A stretch of 64,000 bases of DNA, from NCBI GenBank assembly GCA_037576195.1, contig CM075101.1, forward strand, positions 39,804,001 to 39,868,000, in the 5' to 3' direction. A program made the position numbers and the translations under genes. Shown here in pieces: positions 34,701-49,700 of this stretch (its first letter is position 1; each line of letters opens with the position of its first letter). This stretch comes from Phytoseiulus persimilis. Lineage: Eukaryota > Arthropoda > Arachnida > Mesostigmata > Phytoseiidae. A model generated the notes under the pieces. That model saw only the letters and a list, made by a program, of their open reading frames with translations, made no database searches and was not told where the DNA came from.

Positions 34701-37700
34701 ACGGGGCTAAGAGTCTTTCGCGGCGATCCGCCTAGAAACTGCTCTATGAGGAGAATGCAGAGACGCTTTGGCGATTGCGGCATCGCTTGAGTTCAGCTGC
34801 TTGCAGCTGATGTCATCGCAGCCCGCAACCGAGCAAGAGGAAACTGAGATACGGACCATTTTTTCGGAGCGCATCATCCGAATGAACCCCCGGCGGAGTT
34901 TCATTCCCTCAAATTCCATGAGTGAGAGCACTTCGAAACTCTTCCGGAATAACAGCAGACGAAGCAAATATTGGCGTATCACCTTCCTCGACCCAGCATG
35001 CGCACCGTTTCAATGCAATTGTCGCAAACCGAACAAATCAGTCTTGAAGGATTGCAGTTCGTTCAGCACTTCGCACCAAAACTACCAAGATGGAAGAGAA
35101 GCTTTGAAAGAGGGAGACATCGTCCAAAGCAGGAAAGACCCACGTGAACTTGACAACAATCTTGGTTGCACTCAGAGAAGCCCGAAATTAGTCGGTTCCG
35201 TTCAAGCACCCGTCAGTGGATGCTTTATGCCGCCAGACTAGCACAACTAGGGAAGAGGGAACAGTTTTTACGGTTCGAACTTGTTATTCAGAACTCGTGC
35301 GTCGAAGTTCCGTAAGTTGCTCAGGCTATCCCGAATGCCCGTCAGCGGTCAAAAGTCGGATCACTCCGAGTGGTCATTTCTGAATGGGCACCAACGGACT
35401 GCACCGGCTAGCTTTGACCAAATTCAAGAGAAAATAATGTCCAGAACCATAATGGAGCCGGATAGTCGGACACGGGACCCGACGGAAGATCGGGGGGTCG
35501 AGCGGTGGTCCATTCGGGTAGAACCTGCCATTCAGGTGAAGATTCGCCGCCGCAGCGGAGACAATTCTAGCAATGTTATTCCCTGTGCCGAAATCGATGC
35601 CCAACCACCTTGACACCCAGAAACTGGCGAAACAGCCAGCGTACCGCTGAGCCGGGCGAACAGCCGACATGACACCACCGCCCAGCAAATTGGACGAGCT
35701 TTATTTTCCCTCTTGATGCTCTTCCTCCTCTAATTGCGCTTGCTCGAGCTTCTTCTTCCGCGGTGACTGCGTTGAAATTACAAAGCCGCCACACCGAGTG
35801 GGATTTATGACTGCGTCGGTCTGCGCAGCGATGTGTCCAGTTTTCTGTCCGTTACTTGGGCTGGGTTGCAGTGGCGAGTGTCGTCAACGACGACGACGAC
35901 GACCAGGAGTCGGACGACAGAAGCACTGGGTCAAGTTGTGGGAACCAACGACGGCAACGGCAGCGATGCGACGACAACGACGGCGGTGGACTGGACGTCG
36001 GAGCGACATTGCTCGCTGTCGCCGTCCTCATCATCAGCTTCATGTCAAGCGACTCCAATTTGAGGAATAGATGCGCGAAGATGGATACATAGACGGATAG
36101 ATGGACAGATAAACATATAAATACGAACGAGGCGGGCGAGCGGACGTACAGATGTCGAAGGATGGATCGATGGGTGGAGAGTTGGACTGATTCTAGCAAT
36201 TTCCGAATCATAATAATTGTACATATAATTATTAGCGACCATGCTACCGCCAGCTATTGATTTACGTTCAAGCTTTTCCCGATGTCGCCTTCGTCCAACG
36301 CCAACCGTGTCCCTATCCGCCCGCCCGTTTTCGCGCTTGTTTCACTCCGTTTCGGAGTGTACACGCGAAGTATTCAATTGGGTTATTTCGGCCATTGGTC
36401 AAGGCGCTCGTCGAAGATAACAGGGCGATGTATAAGAGTGAAAAATGTTGATATCCAGCTAGTTTCAGCTCCATTTCCGCGGGGTAGATGAAGACGTGCC
36501 GTGAACGATCCTATTTGGAAACTACTGGGAACTGGGCTCCCTCCTCGCTTCGCTCATCAACCCTGGAAAGTGTCGAGTCTGCGCTGCCACGACTTGTGAG
36601 GCCTCAGCCCCGGTCACTCTCAGAGCCGATGCTCAGCTTCCCTCGAATCATCGCTCGGATTATACGTGAGGACGACTTCGCGGAGGAAGTGCGGTGACTT
36701 CCAAATGGTTGTCCCAGCAGCGGGTGCAGTCCTCTGAGCTCTGGCGTGAAAAGAACCCGATTATTTGCCATGTTCCGAAAGTCGAGACAGCATCGAATTC
36801 GGGAATAGCTCCGGCTCGATCGAGTCTTCTTCCAATGCCACCCTCCTCGACTTGAGGTCTTTTGTCGACGGAATGCCTTTGAAGGCTCCCTTGTGGGCAG
36901 AAGCAAATCGCCACCCTATCGTCTCGCCGATGACTCTAAGATTTTCCAGATCCCGGCGATTTCATACTCTGAACCCCTCGGAAAGGTCATCCTGAGCGGC
37001 GATTTCGATGATCCCCAGCTGCGTCGAGTTTTGACTGTCGAGCAGACCCCGACATCGTTTGGAACAGGAAGTCTACAGCTGACCCCGACTCGGAGGCCGA
37101 CTGGGGTTCCTCCCTCGAGCGTCGGAGATGACTCTTCCAGGAAAGAGAATGTGACGGGGATGGTCCAGTGTGTCGAACGCTGGAAACATCCCGTGAACAT
37201 TTGGCTCAGCATCACGAGATCCTCATCCTGGCTCCGAGCCTGCTAATGAGAGAATCGAAACTCGTTCAGAGCGGCAAGCGGACGAGAAGACGACTTCGAT
37301 ATCCGGTTTCTCTCTTTTTCCCCGACACGTCACAGTGGTACTGTCGTTCAATCGCTAACGAATCATCAGTGGTGGCCCAACGAGACGAGCAGTCAGTGGC
37401 CGAGCAAGAGTCGCCACGCATGCGAGTGAGCAGAAAACCGCCGTGATATAGAGACATCATCAGAACTCAGCAATCAGTGAACTTCCGAGTTGTCCACCGG
37501 TGGCTAGTTTGTCACGACGGCGGTGGCTGCTTCTGTCACTGCTCATTCTGCTAATTCGCGACGGAAGTGCACAACGAAACACGACAGCCAACGCCGAGAA
37601 AAAAACGGCACGAATGTTACGATCATGATGTCGATTACGGAGATGGAGAAGGAATTGGACGAGCGGCGGCGGAAAAAGAAATAAAAAAGGAGCCGAGGAA

Positions 37701-40700
37701 CATGTAGAAGAACTGGGCGAGCTCACAGTGCGAACAAAGTAACGACAGAGGTAGAACAAAGACTACGCAGCGACGGAATGTGGCGGCAGCAGCGCTGACG
37801 ACGAGCTCAGATATGCTCAATTGTTTTCTGTTATCTGTCGCATTTTGCATCTCCAGCCGTTCGCGAGATGGCCATTCATCCGTTCACTTCTGGTCCGCCC
37901 GTTGTTTGTCCATCGGACGGACGAACCGACAGCCTGCATTCGTTTTCTCAGTCCGCTCCATCTGGAGAAACGCTCTGATATCACTTGAACATCCGTTTTG
38001 ATGAGCCGTAAGCTAGGTTGCGGATGGACCGGGACTGAGACTCGAACTCCCGCATTTGCAAATGTCTCACTTCAATTGTATTCTGTCCGCAAACGATACG
38101 TCGGGACGGAAATGGACGACTGAATCGCTGTCAGCAGGAGTCCGTTTTGAGAATTCGAGAAGATGAGACATCACTGAATTATCACCTCGGGACATGGCTG
38201 ACGGCAAACGTTGCCCTGGAAAATGACAATTTTTCGTCTTTGCCGAGATGTTTTCAAGGAATTCTGTGACTTTGGATGATGACTTCACCTCAGTCAAGCC
38301 TCTCCCGATCAACTCAATCTTTCCGGCTCGGTTATCGGCGATTGCCGGGAGACTCGATAATGCTTCTGTTGTCTTTCGATGACGAGTTCCAGACACCACA
38401 CAGCGGCAAGAATTCGGAGATATAGTGGCGATACCAAAAGATGGAGCAACGTAATGTCTCTGGGACGGATTCGAACTGCTCTATGACGGAGGAAATGAAG
38501 CTGAGCTGAGTGAAAGAAAAAGTCTCCTCAAATCTGCGTCATTCAAGCTAACCGATAATTGTCAAGTTCGCGTTGGTCAAGTCGGACGCTGACGTGTTTC
38601 AATGGACAGGACGAAGCCTCAGCTCGCTGCGAGTAAACTCTGTCGCCGCAGATGTTAAAACGGAGGGAATCCGCAACTAGAGAAAGAAATGAGTGGAGGA
38701 TGGGGACGAGAAGAATTTCAAAAGAGAGAAATGTGGACGATTTCGGCGGAAAAACGCATGCGACCAAAGGTCAAGCTGTGAACAGCAGTGTGCAATGCGT
38801 GGGAATCCGGGGGCCTACTGGCCGAGTGAGAGCGCCACAAAGAAAAATTCGCTCACGATTCCGAAGCTGGACTAAATTTCAGTTTCGTTAGTTTCGAAAC
38901 GTTGAACGCGAATTGACTCTGATTTTCGTTGGAAAGTCTCGCGATATTCCTCGTGATCATCTCAATGGATTCGTTTTGGATTAAGCGCGGTGATCGAGCT
39001 AGAAGAATTTTTGACGCCTTCTCAATCCGACTTTAGCGGAGGCTTAGTTCCTGTGGCGGTACAGTACTCACGCATGCTCTGAGTTGCATGCCTCGATTCC
39101 AGTACCCCAGTGCATTCATCCGATGTGCTCCCAATGATATCTTAAGAGATAATGTGGCACGGAACGGCATCTCGTGCTGCCGGAGTTGTCGATAGAGCCT
39201 CCTCCAACAGCTTGCTGGGTTTGAGCTCATGCTGAGAGGAAGATCCAGGGCTCCAACGATTGCCTCGGCGAAATAGTCAAATCGGATTCCGTCATCCAAA
39301 TCATCAATGGGAGCAGTCCTTCAATCAGAGCAACGATTCTCAGCTCTGGTTGCTCCATTCAACTCCCGAATTACGGCGAATTATCCGTTTTCCGTCCGAT
39401 AGCTTTCAACCTCCAATCTCTGCTTCCCTAAGAAGGGCTCCAGATCGGAGAGACTCGAATACGTTACCAGCAGTACCAGAATTATTTTGGAGCGCGAGGC
39501 AGAAAAAGAGTCTCCACCACGGCGAAATCAGACCATCATGAGTTCCACAAGGTCTGCTGTTCCGCGTTCTCAGATGTGTTCCATGCGTCGCCCTCTAATA
39601 TTTGATGCTATACATTATGCCTTGTAGCAGTCGGGCACCGAAATCACGTTTCATCAGTGAGTTCTTCGCACAGCTCTCACGAGTTGGGCGCGAATCGAAG
39701 CCACGGCCCCGGAGGTAGGTGTGCTCGATCGAAGCACTCGAAGCGAGGTGTGCTCGAAGCATGTGTACTCTACCTACACCGAGTCGAATCACTGAGAGAT
39801 CTTTAAATCTCTCCCGAGCGTACGTTCCTTATCGAGCTGGGCTCTTGGGAGAAGGATCGAATTCTTGGCGGTAGCTCGGAGCGTTTTCTATCCTATGAAA
39901 CCAGAGTGGATCCACCATTTCAGAATTGGTTCCCTCCCCAAGGAAGATGCTCCGAGCGGGAGCAGATCGGTGCCAGGACGTCGACAGCGTTTGTCACTTG
40001 TTTGGCAAAAGCCATAATTACGCCAAATGCAGAACCAGTCCGCAACGTCGCTCAGGAAAAACCAGAAGACGACGTCGATGACTACGTCGGGAGAAAACTG
40101 TAGGAGGTGGTGGAAGTTGCGGATCCGATGGTTTGAGGAAACTCGATTCCCGTCGGAACGTGTCGGTCGGAGAGCGAGCGAGCAATCGAGTCCCTGACCC
40201 GAAAATAAAATATCAGAACTAAAACGTCGTGAGTGGATCCCCATGCACTGCTGATCGAGCAAAAGATCGATATGCTGTGAGAACATCGCCAGAAGACGAC
40301 ACATGGGAGATAATTGAAAATTTGAGCCGTTGTCGTCGACTCGATCGACTGAGCCGAAACGCAGGAGCAGCGAAATGAGACGGAGAATCACGGAGCAAGC
40401 GAAAGTCCGAAGACGGAGTTTCACCTCTCGGGTAATCCGTAGATGCTACATCGTATCATTAATCGTATCGGTGCCGATGATACCGAGAAGATTGGATCCG
40501 AGCCGCTGCTCATAGTGGCTCCGCGACCGCTTCGGTATGACATCGGTATGAAGCACTGAAGAAATCAACTATTATTCTTCAGCGTCACATCCAATCTGGG
40601 TGTCATCAGATCTAGCGCTTCCCGCCAAAGAAACACTTGATCGGAGATAGATTGTTCAAATCAGCGGACGACCCCATCGCACCGGGTTCGGCGCAGTTTT

Positions 40701-43700
40701 CTGTCTCGCTGGGAGAAGTGCAGCGGTGGAAAATCAGTCAGCCCGCAACAATTATGCTCAGGAATCGGGATAACCAGGCTGCAAACAAAGCCTCGAATCA
40801 GTGATCTCCTTCTCGCGTGTTGATCAAGCTCCAGTGTGAATGTGTGCAAATCGACGTCAGCGAGCGAGTGCGTCAATGCTCCTGCTTGCGGTGGCGGTGG
40901 TGTCGCTCTTGTATCAGATATGGTCGATGCGATTCGCGTGATTCATATTATCTGCAGCGAAATGTTCCCCGTTGCTTCAGTATTTGCGTGCCGGCACTGC
41001 AAGCGGTAGATCCTGGTTCGCTGGTCGGATCGTCCGCTCGCTCAATCGATCGAGAAAGCATCCGACTGTCCGACTGACATTGGTTGTCCGAGTGGTTCGC
41101 TGGCTAGCCGGTCGGTGAGCAAGGAAGCCAGCGATTTGGCTCGCGAGTCTGCCCTCTGGCAAGCCGTATAGGCACACATACACATCTCTGATGCAGCTTC
41201 GGAACCGTGATCATATGAGCGTTATCACAGAAGTGGAAACCAATGTGAGCCCGTGGAGTCAACCGGGGACATAGCACCTAGATGGAGAACTGATACACTC
41301 GGTCTTCAGCAGTGTTTCTCGAACGCCGTCGCGCCCAACTGTTCGACTGAGATTTCACGATGGCCATGGTATTCTCCTGGAATGGTGAGCCTGGATATTC
41401 TCGACTTCCGAATGTTCGAGAAGGAAGAGTGCCAGTCACAACGGCTGGAATGAGACCGTCCGCTCGTTCAGTTCGTTCCGCAATCGTTCGGGACCCGATC
41501 CGAACGCACTCAGTTGGCGCTCTTAGACTCAATCGAATGAACCGCATTCGAGACCGCTTGCCCGAATAAGGCCATCGGTGTAGAATATTCGATTGCGACC
41601 CCGGATTCATGGACGCGTTCGCTTTCAGACATCGAAGGAGTTCATTTGGGTGTCCACGTGGCCTGCCTGACGACAAGCGACGGTATGATGACGGGAACGA
41701 AGCCGAGCCAGGTGCTCTGCTTTCCTTGTCAGGATCCCGAATCCCCGTTTAACGAGATGTTTGTTGAACCGAAGCACTCACAGCCCTTTCGAGAATCCGA
41801 AACGCCGAAACACACATCGTAAATGATTCCCGCTGATACCTGTCGCTGTTTGATCATCGTCGTTGACAGGGTGTTTGGGTTTCTTGTAGCCGTCGCAGTT
41901 GCTGTCGTGGTTAGCGGTGCCGTCGTGAAAATGAAACGCCATGGAGTACAGTTGAAACAGAAATCACATGGATGAATGTGTTCGGGAGTGTAGTTCAGGC
42001 GAAATGCCAGCTCTATTCTAACGATCGAACCAATGAGCGAAAGTCAAGCCGGACTTGGCCAGAGTGACAGCAAAGTCGGAACTATCTCCAAACACGTTAG
42101 TCGTTGTATCACTAAACACATGATTCATAACTGGACCCTCGAAAGTAGGCGGTCATGACCTGACTCATGGGCGTCCCGAGCTCACTCGACATTCCAATCC
42201 GCCCAATTTCTTGAAGAGCATGTCAGCGCAGGAGCGAGTGTAGTCGGAACCGAATCGATGCTCATGCGACGCGCTTTTGCCTTGCACGCGATGGATTCTC
42301 GGCTGTGTGCTTTCAAAACCAACTGTCGAACTTTGTCGACACCGGTGCTGAAACGCTGATTTGGCCGTCATTCTCGCTGATAGCTGGAAAAGCTGAACCG
42401 TCTGATGCCGCTGTAACGACAAAGTGTCGCTGGATTCCCGCGTACGGAGCAAAGAAAACCATCGGACGGGCGTAAACCCAGGTATCCGGACTCTCTGATC
42501 TCAAAGTTCACGAACCGACTGAGGATCAGCTACACCCGCGTAATCGCAGAACATCGAGTCAATAAGAGTTTTGGTTGACCCCACCTTTCATAGGTTCGAA
42601 ACCCACCCGGCAAAAAGTTTTCGATGGGGAGTCGAATCCCCCCCTCCCCTCCTCCCCCTGAGAGGATCGATGATGAGAGCTTCAGATTCGGAGATGCTCA
42701 TCAATGCAAACAATCAACAGAAGTCGAGCACATCGTCACCGGGTACCATACCAGGCCCAGATATTTCCCTGATCCGATTCAGAACGATTCGATGCGAATT
42801 CTTGAAACATCGCGCCGCAACCCCTGTAAAGAGGTGTCAAATGTCGAATACTGTTCACCATGAAGCGATTTCCGTTCATAACGAGCCCACTCGGTGGTAT
42901 CTGTAGCACAAATCAAGAGGGTCACTGCCTGGAACGATCGGAAGTCTGTCTTATCACGGGAAGCCAGAGCGATAGCGACTTTTTCAAGCTATAAAAACCA
43001 GCAGGATCGTTGAGACAACGAAAGAGAAAACAGATACAGATAATCTTCCGGTCTGTAGCTGTATGGCCGGGTATCAAAACGCTGTAGTGTGACTCCATCG
43101 GGCTTCGCGCGTCAGCGGGAAATCGAACTCAGAATATAATCAGGACCTTCATGGTGATCTGTCTTCAACTCCTGTTCCTACAGGCTTCGGAATCTCTCAG
43201 AATCGGAGGGAGCAAAATCGAGAAAGGGAGGCGTCAGGAATCGATCTTCATCGTGTCTCAGGTACAAGTGACTCGTGAAGCTCCGTTTTGGTAATCGTCG
43301 CGTTCCCTCGTGGTCAGTGCAATTCTCGGACTGTTCCCCTCTTGGCAATCCTTCATAATCAATTTATCCTTCATAAATCATCGGAGTGAATGCCGCTCGC
43401 ACGATTGAACGATTCACTGCATTTCGTTGAAATCTGATTAGCGTTATGATCCCGCCAGAGAGCGGCTCAGGAAACCAATGCATCATAACAGAAGTGATAT
43501 TCTGCCGGGTAATTTGTTCGTAATCCGAGCTCGAACATCGGAGAAAGTTCTCAACTGAGCGGAAATAATCGTCGAGTCCTCGACGAGAACCCTCTTTTCT
43601 CGCCGCTGGTGTGCTGCGGCAGTGGTGCGACAAATCAGCCATCTTAGAAGATTCCTGGAGCGTTATCGAGGGCGTTGTCGGTTAGATCCCAAGCGAATCT

Positions 43701-46700
43701 GATTTCGCGAACCCTCGTGTTCGTGCCGAAATGAGCGCGTACAGTCACCGTGAGCTGATTGTGAGAAGGGAACAACGGGTGAGTTTGTGCCGCTGAGAAA
43801 TTCCTCAAAGGGCCGGAAGCGATCCTCCGCAGGAGAAAAAAGTAAACTTTGCGGCAGAAAGCCATTTCCAGGCACATCTCATTCATTCACATTCCTACAA
43901 TGAACTGATGGATTCATCAAACGATCCGTCTGAAGGCTGAAAGCTGGTCTGCTGGTACCAGATTGATTCAGATGATATTAATCTTCCTTCTTCCACTGAG
44001 TCTTGACGTTCGGCACGAACCACTGTCATCGCCGTCAAGCGAATGTATCCGTTTTCGTCTGCTTCCTCTTCCTTCGGCCGGCGAGCAGCCGGTCTTCTCG
44101 TACGACTATTCGATGCTTTCTGGCTTCTAAACCATTCATGATAATACATCCGTCATGTGGAAGAGGGCGCAGTTATTTCGAGTGACACTCCCGCTCATAT
44201 CTGACGGTTTTTTCTGAGAGAATAAGAAGACCGTGGCAGTTGGCAAAAATGTATCGAAGCGCACTTTTTTTTTTACCTGATAGGCGATAGTTCAGTTTTC
44301 TGAGAGTCCTCGTGTCGTCACGAGAATGATCTCTTTATTTAGAGCCCTATTACATCTGCTATTCATAACTGGCACGACTGCTCGACAGTTTCCCTTTCCT
44401 ATGTGCGTTAGGGACGGAATTCTCAAGAAATATCTGATTTTGTGACAAAATAGCCCTGCGACGCGATTCTGAAGTGGTTGCGGTCGATTAGAAGCGGCTG
44501 GGAGCTGCACGATCGCTCACACAGGTTCCCGGGAAGAAAGTTCCTTACATGGGGCTCTATTCATAAACCGGAGTCAACGACAATCGGAGCGGAGAGTCTC
44601 GACTCCTGAAGGTTCCTGGATCCGGTTCTCCGGTGTCGAGTCTTTGATCCTGCTCCGTGTTCGTCTTTACTTTTCCTTACTGGAGCTATTTCTCTTCTTC
44701 TCCCGACCAGCGACGCCGCTTCCGAGAAAAATTAGATGTTGGCTCGGTTGAATAATACACCGGTCAGCTCTTCGAGTGCTTGACCAGCCGACTTTTCCTG
44801 ATGTTCAATGCGGCCGAAAGGCCGGGAGTCTTTGAGGCTTTCGACTTGAACTTAGTAACCCGATATTAATCTCAATTATCGACTCACTCAACCGATCCAG
44901 AGGCGTTCAGTCGTGGCCGAACTGAAACATGCTCAAATCATTAGGAGCGCAAGCAAAAGCGGTGAGCTCGAGCTCAATGAGCTCCAATATATTATCACCA
45001 CTAAATAGGATGTCCCGCTGTCGGTTTTGTGAAGGAAGCCTTCGATTCCACTAAAGATCGACACGATGCCTAACCGAGCTTCGGATGTGATTTTGTAAGA
45101 ACTTCACGATTTCCTATGCAGGTTAAACTCCGTAATGGGAGAAATATATGGCAACTCCGACAGCTTTTATCATCCAGAAAACGTGACCAATTAACTCTGC
45201 TGATCCTTCTAAAATATGAAACATGACGTAGACTTTTCCCTGCAGCGCAGCCACTCAGAAAGGCATTTTTTTCATCGATTTCGCACCAGTGTCGATGCTC
45301 GAAGTATCTGTCCGCTACCCGGAACACGTGAAATATGGTCTCACAGAACTTAACGTTGAAAGAAGAAAGTTTCTCCATTTCCCACCATTGTTCCACCACG
45401 CGATATCTCTAGCTTTATTCGAACATCGTCGTAACTCTTCTCGTCGGAACAAACATCCAGAAAAAAGTCAACAGAAAATGAAAGTAGCCTTGACCATAAA
45501 AACGTGGGAAATAAGTGTCGTTTTGGATTACGTAATCATCGGCGATCACGAAAAATTTCGAGGTTTCCGCTAACCCGTTTACGATGGCAACTGCGCAATG
45601 ATGATCATTACATTCAAGCACGCCGACTCTCTTCAAAATCTGTCAGAGTAGGAATTTGGGAAATCTGCCGTAACGCGACCGGAGCGATCGTGCTCTGGAA
45701 TGGTCCGAGAGCTTCGCTTGACCAAGGCGAAGGCCTACATTGACCGAATCGATAATCGGCTTCCTGATAGACGATAATGGTCACAGAACACTATGAGCGA
45801 TGGCAGAAATCGTTGAGGAATAAACCCTATGAACACAAAAATGCAACGATTGAGCTATGCAATCGAGCGGACGAGCACGGTTGAGGGAGACAGCGAAAGT
45901 CGGAACTCTGAGCAGTGGACTCCGCTTGAGCCGACACTCCGGAGCCGGTTCACTGCGACTAACTGGTGCATCGGAAACCCGGGAGAAGTTCAGTGGACTT
46001 CGCCTCATAGGGCTCCCTCATCTCGCTTTGATTAGGCGGATGATCCGATTATCCGGCGAGCTGGATGGCATGTCAACACGATGATATCACCATCAAACTT
46101 CAACTTGTGAAAGTCAGCACAGGATTTCAATGACATGATAGAGGATATATTTGCATCTGCCGGTTGCGTGCCAACCCGTCGGCTCCGAATGTTCCAGATA
46201 TGATGGCCGTAATTGGAATTCCTCAATCGAACTGCTAGAGACAGCCGCGGATATCTCAGGAGCTTTCTTCAACCGTTAGAAACAAGACTATGTAGCTTGC
46301 CGACGAACTCGAACGAGAAGAGGAGAGTGGAAAGAGGTTCCGAGTGGAAACAGTCGCTGGTACGATACCCACAAAGAATTGGAGCATAATCACTCAGGTG
46401 GTTATCCAGATTAGGGGCGAGGAAACCCAACCGTTGCAGTCGCCAGGGCGCTCCGAGCTAATTGCTCAATAGCAATGAGAACGTCCGGTGTTCGTCTTCT
46501 TGTGGCCGCCATGAATATTTTCGTGAGTGAATCCATAATTCCTTTGGTTGCTTCCATTATTTCTTCAGCGGTCGCGATCACTGCTCTCGTTGCTATGGAG
46601 CCGCAACGATTGTCGCGTAGCGCCAACGCTGCCTCAGAAAACATATCATAGCGTTGGACCATTGGTGACGGCCAACGTTGGAGACATAACTGTAGAAAAA

Positions 46701-49700
46701 CAGATATTATGTAACTCACGCGCTCTGTCTACGGCGCTCTATTGGAGCCCTCAGATTTCATTGACATTATCTCGCCGTCGAGAATTGCGATAACGGAATT
46801 CGATTTCCGAACTGATCTCTACCATCCCGGGGAAATCCTGCGACCGGATCGACTTCTGATTGATTTGAGAAGGTAGCCCGGGAAGGAGGGAATTCACGGG
46901 TGCACTCCACAGTTGGATGGCACAAGGTGCTACTGGACCGGGTTTGGAGAGGTTCAATCATTTGTCGGGCCGAATCATGACAGAACAGAGTCCCGGCAGA
47001 AAATAGAAAAAAGCTGACATAAGATCCAAGATTTAACTTCTGATGATTTCGGGACGTCCTTCAAATGTCCTGTTGAAGCTCCCGGATTTCCATGATCACG
47101 TGTTTGGAAGCACGACCTGTCGTTTGTTCGCAGGCTTTTTGGAAAAGAAGCCGCGGACGAGCGATACGAAATGCAGACAGACAATACAGAGGACTCGGTA
47201 TCCAGTTCGTTTGATAGCTCGAGGCCCATCTCTGAAAATCCGTCAACGTTGGAACCTCGTCAAAAATATGGCTTTCGTGTGCGTTATTCCGCAGCAACGC
47301 GAAAGCGGACAATCAGTAGAGAAACCAGCGGTCTCGCCCGTCATTCGGAGCGAGCAGCCGAAAATAGCGATCAATCACCTGCATGTCAACTTCTGCTTCT
47401 CCTTGACGAGTTTCTGACCCCTGTCATTACTGTGATTATCCATCGACCGGTCAACTTTCTCGCAGCGAGCCGTGAAGGAGAACATACCCGCCGGATATCA
47501 GATTGAATCAACGGTCAAATTCCACGAAAGCATGAAATGGTTGCTCAGAGCTCCGCTCGTCTAACGGACGCGCAATGTTCAAGTTTCTCGCGTCGCGTGG
47601 AAGCAGGAGAGCAAGCTATTTCCCTGAGGTTCCCCATGAAGAAGATTGGAACTCACCGTTATCATTTCCGGATTGCAGGTCAGTCCGCCACCCCTTACTA
47701 CGGAGTTCGCGTCGGGAAATTCAGTCAGTATTTCCATGACGTTACTGGCGAAGTATTCGCGATGGACGACAAGACATTATTCATCAAAGGTTTCAGTTAC
47801 GATGGACAAGGTCCAGGTTAGTGGGCTCCGCCGACGGTTTTTTTTCATGACGTTTTCAGCCCCTTTCTCTGCAAATCTCCACGATCGGAAATTTTCGACG
47901 TGGCTCAATCCACGGATCAGCAGAGCTATTTAGATTTCCCGTCTATTCATGGCGTGAACTCGCTGCCATGTCGTCCACGTGCCTCGATGTTTTCCCGAAG
48001 TATTACCTCGGAACTTATCCCAAACCGACAGTCCTGATTCGGAGACCCGAGGTATTCACTGCGGCCTCGGTCATTCGCGCGACCCTGGCTGCCGAGAGGG
48101 CTCGGCTCGTCTTTGATCAGCGGGCTAATCGGTCAAGTGTCGAACGTAATCCACGACAGCAGCTGCTCGCAGACGGAAATGTTCTTCCTGACTAATCTTT
48201 TCGTTCCGCTCCAACCGCAGACGCGTACTTCTGGGCCGGAACATCTCCGAAAACGGACGGGAGCGGGTTTATCATACCGGACGAGCGCGGATCACTTGTC
48301 AAGCTGGGCCAGTACCGTAACAAGGATCTCGTGCTGCGACTGCCTGACGGGAAGAACGTCCGCAACATCAAGTGGATATCAATTTGGTGCAAGAAGTTCA
48401 GCGTGAGTAGAGTCACTTGGATATTCAGCGGTTCCACAGGTTGTCGTGCCAATGCCACAGTGCCCGAGTCGAGCAAACAATGGGAACATTCGTCACTGCT
48501 TTACCTGGAAGTGCTCACTTTTCGAAAAAATGGAAACATATACAGAGTTGGATCACTCCAGCTCAATCGCCATCCCATCGTCAAACACTCGCGGCTCCTT
48601 CCCGCCCACTTGCTCACGAGCGCACAATAACCAGGGCCTATCTTTCGGTTCCGAAGAACGCCGTCTCCTCGCTCTTCTCGCAAGTCACAGAGCTTTCGGG
48701 TCACAGGGCGCGGATCGGGGACTTATCTAACTCGAATAGAGATAAACAAAAGATATATCTCAGGGAATCTTCGCGAGCACCGCTTTCTTCCGCTACCGCC
48801 TCCGGCCGAGATATTCTCCCGAAAATACCCACGGAAGAAAATATCCACTCAGAATGTATTCTCTCTGCTTCGGAATGATCCCGGCAGGAGCAGATAGGTG
48901 ACCGATAGCCCAAGATGAGCGGAACTTCTTGATTTTCAGGCGAATTTCGCTGATCTGTACATACCAAGGAGCCTCCAGATCCCTAAAGCAGTTACAGTGG
49001 AGAAACTACCCACGTGGGATCACGGAGTCACATCAGGGCCTGTGACAATCATCGATTCTCAGACCTTCCTCGTTCCCGGCATAATGTACGACGGACTTGG
49101 ACCCGGTAAGACAACAAGGCCCATACCACTCAAGGGGATTATAAGACCTCTCAGAAATTTCAGGTTCAATAGCAGCGAGCGTAGTTTTCCAACTACTCCC
49201 CCTCCTTTCAAAAACTTCTCCTTCTTCCGGCTCGGTCCACCAGAATCCTAGATACCATATCCGCTGTAGTAACTACTTATGTGGACGACTCCTCGGCGAT
49301 TCGAGGCTCAAAATCCAATCCGCAGAATTTTTCAAGCCACGTGTTGGAGTTGTCGAGCATATTTGAGTGGGCTGTTACACCGGATTGGTGGCAATCCGCG
49401 TTCTTCTATCGCTCTATGGATTATAGCGGGTACAAGTTAGATCGAACCGAGGATACACCCCCTTCTTTCGCGTTTTCCCGTCGCGTCGCTGTGTCTTATC
49501 ATCGACTCCAAACATTGGGTTTTCCCATCCGTCGCCCACTCGTGGAAATAAAAGTCGACTGAGCAACATCGTTGTTTTCCTTGCTTCAACGAATACCGTA
49601 TCTCAACTCGAATCACTTGCAGCCGCTTACTGGTGGGTATCCAGTGGTGAAAGAAACCATCGAGGAGGTCTCCGTCTGGCTGATGAAAACGGGAGGTTAG

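Larger units (their letters stand above)
31721..47678 (+). other. First intron of the Skeletor gene, about 16 kb
   Basis: This intron runs from GTGAGT to TTGCAG. It is far longer than the others in the gene (93-845 bp). It holds a decayed Ty3/gypsy-type fragment near 42215-42475 and some open-frame islands (36765-37446 plus, 46411-46691 minus) that could be element remnants or unrecognised nested exons. A first intron of this size could carry regulatory elements, but I see none I can name. Confidence 0.6.

Noticed and set aside
38030-38080. tRNA-like text (GACTCGAACTCCCG)
   Set aside because: Resembles a T arm on the minus strand, but there is no matching acceptor stem or anticodon arm.
39888-40424. 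178-aa minus-strand open frame
   Set aside because: About one frame of this length is expected by chance in 64 kb. No domain, no splice support, no poly(A) context.
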